DNA from: DATAPE01 sp034667525
Lineage (GTDB): Bacteria > Actinomycetota > CADDZG01 > WHSQ01
Length of the DNA: 34,781 nucleotides
Assembly (NCBI GenBank): GCA_034667525.1
Contig: JAXDJO010000021.1
Span: forward strand, 1 to 34,781
Direction: 5' to 3'
Shown: positions 16,085-24,598 of the stretch, one piece after another
Numbering within the stretch: the first letter of the stretch is position 1
Layout of the letters: every line of letters begins with the position of its first letter
Position numbers and translations under genes: made by a program
The notes under the pieces: generated by a model
Seen by the model: the letters and a program-made list of their open reading frames with translations, nothing else
What the model was told of the DNA's origin: nothing
Database searches by the model: none

Positions 16085-18123
16085 AGGGCAGCGGGTCCTC
16101 TCAGCAGCGCCAGAACTCCTTGGGTGTGGATCGCCTCACACTGCGAATAGCCGTCCTCGGTGTTCTGGTGGTTGCCGCCTTCGTGACGCTTTTCTCACGT
16201 CTTTGGTTCCTGCAGGTCCTGGCGACGGACCAATACCAGGCACTGGCAAAACAGAATCGAGTGCGTACCGTCTATTCGGAACCACCCAGAGGCCGCATCC
16301 TCGATCGGAATGGCAGACCGCTGGTGGTGAACAAGGAATCGATAGCGGTCACCATCGATCAAGACACCCTGCAAAGCGGAAGCCTGAGGCGTCACGTCTT
16401 CAAGCGATTGGCGCGTTTGCTGGGGATCAAGCTGAAGGACTTACATCGGAACGCGAGCAGCTTGGGAGCTTCCCCTTACAAGCCCGTGCCGGTCGCTTAC
16501 GGCGTCAGCGAACAAGACGCGAACGTGATCCTGGAGAACCGAGAGGACTATCCGGGAGTGGGAGTGGCGACTCTTCCGGTTCGGGCCTATCCAGCCGGAG
16601 CACTCGCAGCCCAAGATCTCGGCTACGTGGGAGAGATCTCGCCTGCAGACCTGAAGTTGCCGCAGTTCAAGGGAGGTCACCCGCCCTACGCCCCCGGCGA
16701 CATCGTGGGCAAGCTGGGGGTCGAGCGCGTTTACGACAGATACCTTCGTGGCGTTCCCGGCATCCAGAGGGTGGTCGTCAACTCGCTCGGCGAGCCGACG
16801 CAAACGCGGCGCGTGCAACAGGAGCAGCCGGGGCCTGATCTTGTGCTGTCTCTGGACGAGAAGATCCAGCGCGAGACGCAGCGAGCGCTAAAGAGCGGCA
16901 TCACGGCAGCTCGCGCTGCGGGATTCGCGGCCCCCGCGGGGAGCGCAGTCGTGATGGATCCTCGCAATGGCCAGGTCTTGGCTCTGGCGAGCCTGCCCAC
17001 CTATGACCCGGCGATCGCTGCGAACGGCCTCACGGCCAAGGAGTTCAACCGTCTGGGTGCGGCCACGCCCAACAATCCTGACGACGACGCCTTCTTGAAC
17101 CGTCCCATCCAAGCCGCGGCCAACCCGGGTTCGACGTTCAAGGTGGTTACTGCGGGAGCCGCTATGGCAACCGGAGTGGCATCGCCCTATTCAACCCGTG
17201 ATTGCCCCGGCACCATGACGATCCCGCCACAGGGGGGGCCGGGCAGCGTGCTGTATCACGACTGGACCCTTGCCGACTTGGGAATCATGGGGTTTCCGCA
17301 GTCGCTCGAGGTTTCCTGCGACACGTTCTACTACCAACTCGGTTACGAGATGCAGACGCGCTTCGGCGTCAAGGGCACCGAGTTCTGGTCGAAAAACAAG
17401 ACGGATGTGCCCGCCGGCCGGGAGCTGTTCCAACGCTATGCCAGAACCGCAGGTTTCGGACATCCGACGGGGATCGATCTCCCCTACGAGAACAGCGGAG
17501 TGGTCCCCGATCAGAGCTGGTGCCACGCTCAGTACCTGGCGACCAAGAAATTTCCCACTCCGACATGCCAATTCGGCTGGCTTCCCGGCTACACGGTCAA
17601 CATGTCCATCGGACAAGGCGACATGCGAGCGACACCCTTGCAGATGGCGGTGACGTATGCGGCGATCGCGAATGGAGGCACCGTGTGGTCTCCCAGGATA
17701 GCGATGGGCCTTCAGCGGCAGAACCAGAATGGCACGGTGAAGACGCTTCGTAAGTTCAAACCACGTGTGATGGCGCATTTGCCGTTGGATCAAACCGAGC
17801 TGGGAGTGATCCAACAAGGCTTGCAAGAAGTCATCTCTAATCCCAACGGAACGGCCTACTCGGCGTTCGCAGGCTATCCCCTGTCGAAATATCCGATCGC
17901 CGGAAAGACCGGTACTGCGCAGATCGGGACATCAGCGTTCAACGACGCTTGGTTCATCTCCTACGGTCCGATCCCCAGCCCGCGTTACGTAATCGCGGTT
18001 TACGTTCAGAAGGCCGGGCACGGTGGTGAGAGTGCGGCGCCGATCGCGCGCCAGATCTGGGAGTCGATCTTCGGTATCAAACACAAGTCGACCGTCCGGC
18101 TCGGACAGGATCAATCGGGATGA
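16078..18123 (+). CDS. mrdA: Penicillin-binding protein 2, elongasome transpeptidase
   Basis: Protein of 681 aa, a class B PBP that crosslinks peptidoglycan during elongation. It has a short cytoplasmic tail, one membrane anchor (about 22-40), the dimerisation domain with PPRGRILDRNGRPLV (69-84), and a transpeptidase domain. Catalytic motifs are S352-T-F-K355, S413-C-D415, and K610-T-G612 in AGKTGTAQ. GAGAGGG seven bases upstream supports ATG 16078. The gene overlaps mreD at its start and rodA at its end (ATGA, 18120-18123). Its neighbour RodA is the matching glycosyltransferase. Confidence 0.97.
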   Translation: MVKGSGSSQQRQNSLGVDRLTLRIAVLGVLVVAAFVTLFSRLWFLQVLATDQYQALAKQNRVRTVYSEPPRGRILDRNGRPLVVNKESIAVTIDQDTLQSGSLRRHVFKRLARLLGIKLKDLHRNASSLGASPYKPVPVAYGVSEQDANVILENREDYPGVGVATLPVRAYPAGALAAQDLGYVGEISPADLKLPQFKGGHPPYAPGDIVGKLGVERVYDRYLRGVPGIQRVVVNSLGEPTQTRRVQQEQPGPDLVLSLDEKIQRETQRALKSGITAARAAGFAAPAGSAVVMDPRNGQVLALASLPTYDPAIAANGLTAKEFNRLGAATPNNPDDDAFLNRPIQAAANPGSTFKVVTAGAAMATGVASPYSTRDCPGTMTIPPQGGPGSVLYHDWTLADLGIMGFPQSLEVSCDTFYYQLGYEMQTRFGVKGTEFWSKNKTDVPAGRELFQRYARTAGFGHPTGIDLPYENSGVVPDQSWCHAQYLATKKFPTPTCQFGWLPGYTVNMSIGQGDMRATPLQMAVTYAAIANGGTVWSPRIAMGLQRQNQNGTVKTLRKFKPRVMAHLPLDQTELGVIQQGLQEVISNPNGTAYSAFAGYPLSKYPIAGKTGTAQIGTSAFNDAWFISYGPIPSPRYVIAVYVQKAGHGGESAAPIARQIWESIFGIKHKSTVRLGQDQSG

Positions 18124-19292
18124 GGGCCGAGGGGATCTTCGGCGAGGCGGTCGATCGCATAGGTGGAGAGCCGATCTCCGCGCGCATGGCGCGCAAGGCC
18201 CCCGTTCGTCATCTGGACCTCACTCTGCTGATAGTGACCTTGCTCCTATCTGCGTTCGGCGCACTGATGATCTACTCCGCCACCGTCCATCAACAGGCGA
18301 GCTCAGGGATAGATCCTTACTTGAAGAAGCAGTTGGTGTACATGGTCGTCGGGTTCATCGTTCTCCTTACCGTGAGTTTCTTCGACTATCGATATCTCCG
18401 TGCTTTCGCTCCGTTCATCTATGGCGGGATCGTTCTCGGACTGTTGATCGTGCTCAGCCCGATCGGCAGCACGCAGCTGGGGGCCACTCGGTGGATAGAT
18501 CTCGGAAGTTTCCAGGTGCAACCCTCGGAGCTTGCCAAGGTCGGGATCATCGTTGCGCTCGGTGCCTATCTCGCCGAGAGGCGGGGGGAAGTAAAAGCGC
18601 GCGACGTGGCAGCGTGCTGCGCCATCGTGGCCGTCCCGGCCGCTCTGATCTTCCTCGAACCCGATCTCGGCACCGCCCTCGTTTTTGTAGCGATCCTTAT
18701 GACTCTCTTCCTGGTCGCCGGCGCGAAGATCCGCCACTTCCTGGCTCTCGTTCTGTTGGGTGTCGCGGTCATCGCCGGTGCCCTGCACTTCGGCTTGGTC
18801 CAGCAGTACCAGATCGATCGATTCACCGCGTTCATGGATCCACATCCCAACGTGCAATCGGTCGGTTACAACCTCACTCAAGCCAAGATCGCCATCGCGT
18901 CGGGGGGCCTCGAGGGGAAGGGGCTGGAAGGAAAGAACACGCAAACGTCCTTGAACTTCGTTCCCGAGCAGCACACCGACTTCATCTTTACCGCGGTGGG
19001 CGAGCAACTCGGGTTCCTGGGTTCCGCGACCCTCTTGGGTCTGTTCGCTCTCTTGATCTGGCGCGCTCTACGGATCGCAACGTTGTCGCGCGACTTTTTC
19101 GGAACCCTGCTGGCCTGCGGAATCCTGGCGCTGTGGGCCTTTCAGATCTTTGTCAACGTGGGCATGACGATGGGAATCATGCCTATTACCGGCATCCCAC
19201 TGCCATTCATATCGTTTGGAGGTTCCAGCTTGATCACTAATTTTGCGTCTATCGGCGTGCTGCTCAATGTGCACATGAGGCGTTTCCTGTGA
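18120..19292 (+). CDS. rodA: RodA, SEDS peptidoglycan glycosyltransferase
   Basis: Protein of 390 aa with about ten membrane segments, of the SEDS family that polymerises glycan strands from lipid II. Family motifs are GATRWIDLGSFQVQPSELAK, the EPDLGTALV loop, the long periplasmic loop ending LNFVPEQHTDFIF, and the C-terminal GIPLPFISFGGSSL. The start overlaps the PBP2 stop as ATGA. The first ~25 residues are hydrophilic, and ATG 18186 (MARKAPVRHLD) is an alternative start. Together with PBP2 it forms the core polymerase-crosslinking pair of the elongasome. Confidence 0.97.
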   Translation: MRAEGIFGEAVDRIGGEPISARMARKAPVRHLDLTLLIVTLLLSAFGALMIYSATVHQQASSGIDPYLKKQLVYMVVGFIVLLTVSFFDYRYLRAFAPFIYGGIVLGLLIVLSPIGSTQLGATRWIDLGSFQVQPSELAKVGIIVALGAYLAERRGEVKARDVAACCAIVAVPAALIFLEPDLGTALVFVAILMTLFLVAGAKIRHFLALVLLGVAVIAGALHFGLVQQYQIDRFTAFMDPHPNVQSVGYNLTQAKIAIASGGLEGKGLEGKNTQTSLNFVPEQHTDFIFTAVGEQLGFLGSATLLGLFALLIWRALRIATLSRDFFGTLLACGILALWAFQIFVNVGMTMGIMPITGIPLPFISFGGSSLITNFASIGVLLNVHMRRFL

Positions 19293-19314
19293 TGCATTCC
19301 CGAGGATTGCTCTG

Positions 19315-20706
19315 ATGGCACAGCAGATGCCGCGCGAGAAAGCATCGGATGTGCAAGCGATGCCCGAGGAAGCGGATCGGTCCGAGCGTGAGGCATCGGA
19401 TGAGCCGGCAAAGGAACCGAAACAACGCCGGCGCAGGCCACGCCGCAGGCCGCAGCGAGCGGACCACCCTCCCGTCGAGCGGGTGATGCTTGTCCGAGGC
19501 GATGAGGAACGTACGGAGATCGCGGTGCTTGAAGAGGGAGAGATCGTTGAGTATTACGTCGCCCGCGGCGACACCCGCTCGCTCGTCGGAAATGTCTATC
19601 TGGGGCGGGTTCAGAACGTTCTCCCCGGAATGGAAGCCTCTTTCGTGGACATCGGGGAGGCTCGCAACGGGGTGCTGTATGCCGATGAGGTCGGGATAAG
19701 CGACGACACCGATGAGGTGCCGCGGATAGAGACCGTTCTCAAGCCCGGGCAGCCGATCTTGGTACAGGTAGCGAAAGATCCCATGCGCTCCAAGGGAGCA
19801 CGGCTGACTGCGGCGGTGTCGATCGCGGGGCGTCATCTCGTGCTGGTGCCGCGAGGTAAGACCGCCGGCGTATCGCGGCGCCTCCCGGATATCGAACGCG
19901 AGCGACTGCGCGAGATCGCGCTGCGGATCCGCCCCGAAGGCCACGGTCTTATCGTTCGTACAGCTGCCGAGTCCGCATCAGAGCCCGAGCTCGAGCGCGA
20001 CCTTGCCCGCGTGCTCGCAACCTGGGACGAGATCGACCGTCGCTCCACCGCGAGCAAGGCCCCCGCTCTCATCTATCAAGAGCCGGAGCTCGAGGTGCGG
20101 GTGATCAGGGATCTGTTCAACCGAGATGTGATCCGTTGCGTCGTGGAAGACAGGAACTTGGAGTCGAAGCTGCGCTCCTACATCAGGGCGATCACCCCCG
20201 ACCTCGATGCTCGCCTGGAGCTCTACGTGGGAGACCTGCCCATCTTCGAGGAATTCCGAATCTCGGAGCAGATCAGGAAGTCGCTCGATCGAAAGGTATG
20301 GCTTCCCTCAGGCGGCCACATCGTCATGGATCGCACCGAAGCCATGACGGTCATCGATGTGAATACCGGAAAGTTCGTCGGGAAGTCAAACCTGGAAGAG
20401 ACAGTCTTTCGCACGAACAAGGAGGCGGCCGTCGAGATAGGGCGTCAACTCCGCTTGCGCGATATCGGCGGAATCATCGTGATCGACTTCATCGATATGG
20501 AGAACCTCTCGAATCGCGACGAACTCATCAAGCTCTTCCGCAGCGAGTTGCTGCGGGACCGCACTCGCACACAGGTCTTCGATATCTCTCCGCTGGGCCT
20601 GGTCCAGATGACCCGCAAGAACGTCTCGGCGGGGATCCTCGAGGCCTTTTCCGAGCGCTGTCCTACCTGCGAGGGCCGAGGCGTTCTCATCCACGATCTG
20701 GAGTAG
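19315..20706 (+). CDS. rng: Ribonuclease E/G family endoribonuclease
   Basis: Protein of 463 aa that cleaves single-stranded RNA in rRNA maturation and mRNA decay. The N-terminal ~55 residues are charged, with an arginine-rich stretch (KQRRRRPRRRPQR). An S1-type domain follows (NVYLGRVQNVLPGMEASFVDIG), then the 5'-sensor and DNase-like regions. The metal-binding aspartates are in VIDVNTGKFVGKSN and IIVIDFIDME. The zinc-link CPTCEGRG lies near the C-terminus. It ends about 10 residues later, so it lacks the long scaffold tails of many actinobacterial RNase E proteins and is closer to RNase G in size. The gene lies 22 bp after rodA, probably in the same transcript, with rplU next. Confidence 0.94.
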   Translation: MAQQMPREKASDVQAMPEEADRSEREASDEPAKEPKQRRRRPRRRPQRADHPPVERVMLVRGDEERTEIAVLEEGEIVEYYVARGDTRSLVGNVYLGRVQNVLPGMEASFVDIGEARNGVLYADEVGISDDTDEVPRIETVLKPGQPILVQVAKDPMRSKGARLTAAVSIAGRHLVLVPRGKTAGVSRRLPDIERERLREIALRIRPEGHGLIVRTAAESASEPELERDLARVLATWDEIDRRSTASKAPALIYQEPELEVRVIRDLFNRDVIRCVVEDRNLESKLRSYIRAITPDLDARLELYVGDLPIFEEFRISEQIRKSLDRKVWLPSGGHIVMDRTEAMTVIDVNTGKFVGKSNLEETVFRTNKEAAVEIGRQLRLRDIGGIIVIDFIDMENLSNRDELIKLFRSELLRDRTRTQVFDISPLGLVQMTRKNVSAGILEAFSERCPTCEGRGVLIHDLE

Positions 20707-20737
20707 CGCCTGGACGTAGCCGCCCATGGGCCTTTGG

Positions 20738-20743
20738 TATCCT
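20738..20743 (+). promoter_or_regulatory. Possible -10 hexamer for rplU-rpmA
   Basis: TATCCT lies 31 nt after the rng stop and 45 nt before the rplU GTG. It would give a leader of about 39 nt containing the palindrome at 20753-20764 and a Shine-Dalgarno sequence. Confidence 0.35.
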
Positions 20744-20752
20744 GGCCCGGTT

Positions 20753-20764
20753 CCACGATCGTGG
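20753..20764. promoter_or_regulatory. Palindrome in the rplU leader
   Basis: A perfect 12-bp palindrome, CCACGATCGTGG, lies between the putative -10 and the rplU Shine-Dalgarno. It could fold in the leader mRNA or bind a dimeric protein. It is flanked by GGCCC and GGGCC, which could extend a stem. Confidence 0.35.
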
Positions 20765-20788
20765 GCCCCATCCTCATCGGGAGAGCAT

Positions 20789-21157
20789 GTGTACGCAATA
20801 ATCCGCGCAGGCGGAAAGCAATACAAAGTCGCCGAAGGTGACGTCATAGAGATCGAGCGGACGAAGGAGGACTCCGAAACCGTGGAGTTCGTCCCTCTCC
20901 TGGTCGTCGATGACAAGGGAAAGACCCGGTCGGACAAGTCAGATCTTGCGGAGGCGCGAGTCACGGCAACCGTTGTTGGTGAGACCAAGGGTCCCAAAGT
21001 GAACGTTGCCAAGTACCGCAACAAAACCGGATACCGCCGTAATGCAGGGCATCGACAGAAGTACACGAGCGTCCAGATCTCGGGTATCAAGCTGCCGGGC
21101 GGGAGATCCACCGGCTCGAAGAAGACCACAGAAGAGGTGACAAGCGATGGCACATAA
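20789..21157 (+). CDS. rplU: 50S ribosomal protein bL21
   Basis: Protein of 122 aa of the large ribosomal subunit. The N-terminus YAIIRAGGKQYKVAEGD and the C-terminal RRNAGHRQKYTSVQISGI are diagnostic. It carries a ~20-residue C-terminal extension (LPGGRSTGSKKTTEEVTSDGT). The reading frame is open upstream, but GTG 20789 gives the family start and has GGGAG (20779-20783) five bases before it. Its end overlaps the rpmA start by 11 bp, so the two are coupled. Confidence 0.97.
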   Translation: MYAIIRAGGKQYKVAEGDVIEIERTKEDSETVEFVPLLVVDDKGKTRSDKSDLAEARVTATVVGETKGPKVNVAKYRNKTGYRRNAGHRQKYTSVQISGIKLPGGRSTGSKKTTEEVTSDGT

Positions 21158-21410
21158 AAAGGGCGCTGCATCTTCCAGGAACGGCCGCGATTCGGAGTCG
21201 AAGAGACTCGGTGTGAAGGCCTTCGGAGGCGAGCAGGTCGGTGCCGGCACGATCATCGTCCGTCAACGCGGGACGAAGGTGCACCCCGGGCTGAACGTTG
21301 GTCTCGGCAGGGACGACACCCTCTTTGCCAAGGCTGAGGGCGAGGTTCGGTTTCACCGGTTGCGCGGCCGCCGAGTGGTCAGCATCCTCTCTCCAGATAC
21401 AGATTCTTGA
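21147..21410 (+). CDS. rpmA: 50S ribosomal protein bL27
   Basis: Protein of 87 aa that contacts the peptidyl-transferase centre. It has the typical MAHKKGAASSRNGRDSESKRLGVK start and RQRGTKVHPGLNVGLGRDDTLFA core. No cleavable N-terminal extension of the Firmicutes type is present. The gene overlaps rplU, with AGAAGAGG inside rplU as ribosome-binding site. It is followed after 33 bp by obgE, the usual rplU-rpmA-obg order. Confidence 0.98.
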   Translation: MAHKKGAASSRNGRDSESKRLGVKAFGGEQVGAGTIIVRQRGTKVHPGLNVGLGRDDTLFAKAEGEVRFHRLRGRRVVSILSPDTDS

Positions 21411-21443
21411 ACGAGCGCGGCCGCAGCGCCGCTAGACACTCAT

Positions 21444-22706
21444 ATGGCATTCGTTGACGAAGCCCGGATCAAGGCTGTTGCGGGGGCCGGCGGAGACGGC
21501 GTTGTCGGCTGGCACCACGAGCCCTACAAGCCCAAGGGTGGGCCCGACGGCGGCAACGGAGGCGACGGCGGCAGCGTGATCCTTCGGGCTGACCCCTCGA
21601 TCGGCACCTTTGTGGAGTTGAGCGGCCATCCCCACGTCAAGGCTCAGCGTGGCGGTCACGGCCAAGGTGGAAAGAGAAGCGGTCCCCGAGGGCAGGACCG
21701 CATCATCCTGGTTCCCCCCGGAACCGTCGTGCACGATGCAGAAGGTGTGCTGATGGCGGATCTTGCCGCGCCCGGGGATCATTTCGTCGCCGCTCGCGGC
21801 GGCAAAGGGGGGCTGGGTAACGCGGCTTTCGCCACTGCTACCCGAAGGTCGCCGGCTTTCGCGGATAAGGGAGAGGCGGGCGAGGAACGGTGGCTCCTCT
21901 TGGAGCTTCGGCTCCTTGCCGATGTCGGATTGATCGGCTTTCCCAACGCCGGCAAGTCGACGCTCGTGGCGAAGGTGTCGTCGGCTCGACCCAAGATCGC
22001 GGATTATCCCTTCACTACACTGACGCCCAATCTGGGTGTTGTTGAGGGCAGCGAGAAGTCCTTCGTGGTAGCCGATATACCCGGATTGCTACCGGGGGCC
22101 CACTCGGGTAAAGGGCTCGGTCACCGCTTTTTGCGGCACGTCCGCCGCGCGGCGGTTCTTTTGTACGTGATCGACTTGACCGCCGAGGACCGTGATCCCT
22201 TTCAAGACGCGCAAACTCTTCAGCAAGAGCTTGCGGAGTTCGACGAAGAGCTTTATCGACGGCCAAGTCTGATCGTTGGGAACAAGATAGACGCAGCCCC
22301 CGAACGTGCTAACGAGCTACGAGAACGGATGCCCGAAGCGATACCTATCTCGGCAATGACCGGTGAGGGAGTGAACGAGCTGGTGGACATCCTCCGCCTC
22401 GAAGTTGAACGAGTTCGTGCGCAATCACCTCCTGCGATCGGATACGTGAGACACGTCATCAAAGAAGAACCTCTGCGCGTAGAACGCGATGGAGCGAGCT
22501 GGCGGGTCCATGGCCGGCGGGCGGAGAGGGCGGTAGCTACCACGGACATGGAGAACGAGGAGGCGGTGTCGCGGTTGCAGCGGCGGCTGATCTCTATGGG
22601 AGTGGAGCGGCTGCTGGGAGAGGCAGGAGCGGCTCCCGGAGACGAGGTCCTCATAGGGACTATCGCGTTTGACTTCGAACCCCAAACCGGTGAGGTGTCG
22701 CATTAG
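21444..22706 (+). CDS. obgE: ObgE/CgtA ribosome-assembly GTPase
   Basis: Protein of 420 aa acting in 50S maturation and stress signalling. The glycine-rich Obg fold occupies residues 1-158 (GGPDGGNGGDGGSVI). The G domain has G1 GFPNAGKST (165-173), G2 in DYPFTTLTPNLG, G3 DIPG (211-214), G4 NKID (280-283) and G5 SAM (303-305). An OCT-type C-terminal domain follows from about 340. Length is typical for actinobacterial Obg. No Shine-Dalgarno sequence is evident before ATG 21444. In many actinobacteria proB and proA come next; here nadD follows directly. Confidence 0.97.
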   Translation: MAFVDEARIKAVAGAGGDGVVGWHHEPYKPKGGPDGGNGGDGGSVILRADPSIGTFVELSGHPHVKAQRGGHGQGGKRSGPRGQDRIILVPPGTVVHDAEGVLMADLAAPGDHFVAARGGKGGLGNAAFATATRRSPAFADKGEAGEERWLLLELRLLADVGLIGFPNAGKSTLVAKVSSARPKIADYPFTTLTPNLGVVEGSEKSFVVADIPGLLPGAHSGKGLGHRFLRHVRRAAVLLYVIDLTAEDRDPFQDAQTLQQELAEFDEELYRRPSLIVGNKIDAAPERANELRERMPEAIPISAMTGEGVNELVDILRLEVERVRAQSPPAIGYVRHVIKEEPLRVERDGASWRVHGRRAERAVATTDMENEEAVSRLQRRLISMGVERLLGEAGAAPGDEVLIGTIAFDFEPQTGEVSH

Positions 22707-22761
22707 TCTCTGGCGCAGGCAGGGTTGCGATCGTCGGTGTCATCCACACTCGGTCTAGAGG

Positions 22762-23382
22762 ATGGAAAGAGCCTTTCAGACGGTCAGCCGGCTGGGCGTG
22801 CTCGGCGGAACCTTCGACCCGCCCCACAACGGTCACTTTTCGATCGCCGCCGAAGTGGCCTCTGCCAAGAACCTTGACCGCGTGCTGTTCGTTCCCGCAG
22901 CACAACCATGGCAAAAGTCGCAGTACTCGCCCGCAGAAGATCGTTTCACGATGACCGTTCTGGGTGCGCGTTGCGATCCCAGATTCGCTGTGTCGCGCAT
23001 CGAGCTCGACCGTAAGGGCCCCACCTATACGGTAGAGACGCTGTTGGCCCTCGGGGAGCTGTGCGGGCCGAAAGTCGAATTCTTTTTCATCCTCGGCGTC
23101 GACGCGGCCAAGGGCCTCACCACTTGGTATCGGGCGGATGATCTGGCGCGATCGGCCGGGTTTCTCGCGGTGACCCGGCCGGGATTCGATGCAAGCGATC
23201 TGAAGCTGCCAACGGGGGGGCCTCCAGTGGAGGTGGTTGAGGTGTCGCCGGTGGATGTTTCTTCCACTCAGATCAGAGCCGCCGTCCGAGAAGGGAGATC
23301 CATAGATCATCTGGTACCGGCGGAGGTGGCCGACTACATCTCGACCCGCGGGCTCTATGCGACCGATGCGCCACACCTCTGA
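22762..23382 (+). CDS. nadD: Nicotinate-nucleotide adenylyltransferase
   Basis: Protein of 206 aa that adenylates nicotinate mononucleotide to deamido-NAD in NAD synthesis. The nucleotidyltransferase motif is GGTFDPPHNGH (15-25). The second signature VSSTQIRAAV lies near residue 170. The rest matches NadD, including FFFILGVDAAKGLTTWYRADDL. The ATG at 22762 is used; an AGAGG lies directly against it, closer than ideal. It is placed 55 bp after obgE and upstream of rsfS, a common actinobacterial order. Confidence 0.96.
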   Translation: MERAFQTVSRLGVLGGTFDPPHNGHFSIAAEVASAKNLDRVLFVPAAQPWQKSQYSPAEDRFTMTVLGARCDPRFAVSRIELDRKGPTYTVETLLALGELCGPKVEFFFILGVDAAKGLTTWYRADDLARSAGFLAVTRPGFDASDLKLPTGGPPVEVVEVSPVDVSSTQIRAAVREGRSIDHLVPAEVADYISTRGLYATDAPHL

Positions 23383-23428
23383 CCCGCCAGGATGGTGCTG
23401 ACTGTGCCTCCGGAGAGAGCAAGCAACG

Positions 23429-23456
23429 TTGTGTCCATGTATGGCCGAGGTATCGT
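23429..23456 (+). promoter_or_regulatory. Possible promoter for rsfS
   Basis: TTGTGT (23429-23434), a 16-nt spacer, then TATCGT (23451-23456). It would start transcription about 40 nt before the rsfS ATG. This is the only candidate in the window with a recognisable -35 at acceptable spacing. Confidence 0.35.
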
Positions 23457-23502
23457 GTTCGCAAGTTCTCTGACGAAAGGATGTTCGCGGAATCCGCAGC
23501 AA

Positions 23503-23895
23503 ATGACTGAAGCTTTGGATCTAGCACTCGCAGCCGCTCGAGCCGCATCGTCAAAGAAAGCCGAGCGCATCGCCATTCTCGACGTCTCCCAGCAGCTTGT
23601 CATCACCGACTACTTCGTGATCTGTGATGGAAGAACGCAGCGCCAGGTGAGGACGATCGCAGAAGAGGTCGAACGGCTCCTATCGCAGGAGTGCGATGTG
23701 AAGCCGTTCAGGCGCGAAGGAGCGCGTGAAGGGCGATGGGTGCTGTTGGATTATGTGGATTTCGTCGTGCATGTTTTTCAGCCCGACGAGCGCGACTACT
23801 ACGACTTGGAGCGATTGTGGGCAGACGCTCCCGTCGTTCCCTTCGAAGATATCTGGGAGGATCGAGATGAGCCCGCCGCGGCGGAGGCGACGTAG
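23503..23895 (+). CDS. rsfS: RsfS, ribosomal silencing factor
   Basis: Protein of about 130 aa of the RsfS/YbeB/Iojap family, which binds uL14 and blocks subunit joining when nutrients are scarce. Recognisable blocks are AERIAILDVSQQLVITDYFVI (split by family convention near DVS), RTQRQVRTIAEEVE, and REGRWVLLDYVDFVVHVFQP, ending YDLERLWADAP. The frame is open upstream to 23392, but ATG 23503 gives the normal family start (TEALDLALAAARAA). There is no clear Shine-Dalgarno sequence. The last ~10 codons overlap the next gene. Confidence 0.95.
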   Translation: MTEALDLALAAARAASSKKAERIAILDVSQQLVITDYFVICDGRTQRQVRTIAEEVERLLSQECDVKPFRREGAREGRWVLLDYVDFVVHVFQPDERDYYDLERLWADAPVVPFEDIWEDRDEPAAAEAT

Positions 23896-24499
23896 ACGAG
23901 GCAGAGGTGATCAACCTGAGTCCGCCTCTGCGAAACAGCCTGAAGGACAGCAGCAAGCACAACCGGGCCGGGAGCCGGCGGGTCGGTCTCGTTCCCGCGG
24001 CCGCCGACGATCCCGGAGCGGAGCTCCCAGGCAGTCCTCTTCACCTTTTCTTTCTGAAGACCTCGTCCGAGCCCTCCCAAAGGAGAGGCCGGCAACCCTT
24101 ACCGGTCCACCCGATGGTCAAACCCTCGAGAAGCTGATCGGCGACCTCCAGTCGGAATGGGGCGTGCCGCAGTATCCGCAGGAGTACCGCATAACGATCA
24201 AGGTCGCCGACGAAAGAGATGTTCGCAGCGAACGACCTGCGTCCAACGATAGGCCCGCGACCTTGGAACCTCACGCTCACAGTGGGGGAGAGCCCGGGAT
24301 GCCGAAACGGGAGAAGGCACCGGCCGCTCCGCGAGTTGGCGCCACCGGAACCGCCGAGCGGGAGGCGGCACCAAAACGCAGGCGTGGACGCCGGCGCCGG
24401 CGGAAGGGAAGGGGAACAGGCGAGAGCGGACCTGCCGCCAACCCACCGGCCGCGACGCAAGAGGCCGACGCCGGAGGGGACCACCCTCCGGAGAGTTAG
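23867..24499 (+). CDS. Arginine-rich orphan protein coupled to rsfS
   Basis: Protein of 210 aa that I do not recognise. The start at ATG 23867 is well supported by GGGAGG at 23855-23860, six bases upstream and inside rsfS, and the genes overlap by 29 bp. The N-terminus has a run of seven arginines and an SR/RG-rich stretch (GRSRSRGRRRSRS). The middle (about 70-125) looks foldable and contains LEKLIGDLQSEWGVPQYPQE followed by YRITIKVADERDV. The C-terminus has a second basic cluster (KRRRGRRRRRKGRG) and a disordered tail. There is no signal peptide or membrane segment. Two basic tails around a small core suggest nucleic-acid or ribosome binding, which would fit its coupling to a ribosome factor. 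This is inference only. Confidence 0.75.
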   Translation: MSPPRRRRRRRGRGDQPESASAKQPEGQQQAQPGREPAGRSRSRGRRRSRSGAPRQSSSPFLSEDLVRALPKERPATLTGPPDGQTLEKLIGDLQSEWGVPQYPQEYRITIKVADERDVRSERPASNDRPATLEPHAHSGGEPGMPKREKAPAAPRVGATGTAEREAAPKRRRGRRRRRKGRGTGESGPAANPPAATQEADAGGDHPPES

Positions 24500-24525
24500 C
24501 CTTGCTAGTCTCGATGCGTTCTCGG

Positions 24526-24598
24526 GGGCCCGTAGCTCACTTGGTAGAGCGCCGCCATGGCATGGCGGAGGCAACCGGTTCGATCCCGGTCGGGTCCA
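24526..24598 (+). tRNA. tRNA-Ala(GGC)
   Basis: A 73-nt cloverleaf: acceptor GGGCCCG/CGGGTCC, including the G3:U70 pair that is the identity element for alanyl-tRNA synthetase, D-arm GCTC/GAGC, anticodon stem CCGCC/GGCGG with loop ATGGCAT (anticodon GGC), T-arm CCGG-TTCGATC-CCGG and discriminator A. CCA is not encoded. A -10-like TAGTCT lies at 24506-24511. The 3' half is repeated downstream. Confidence 0.96.
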
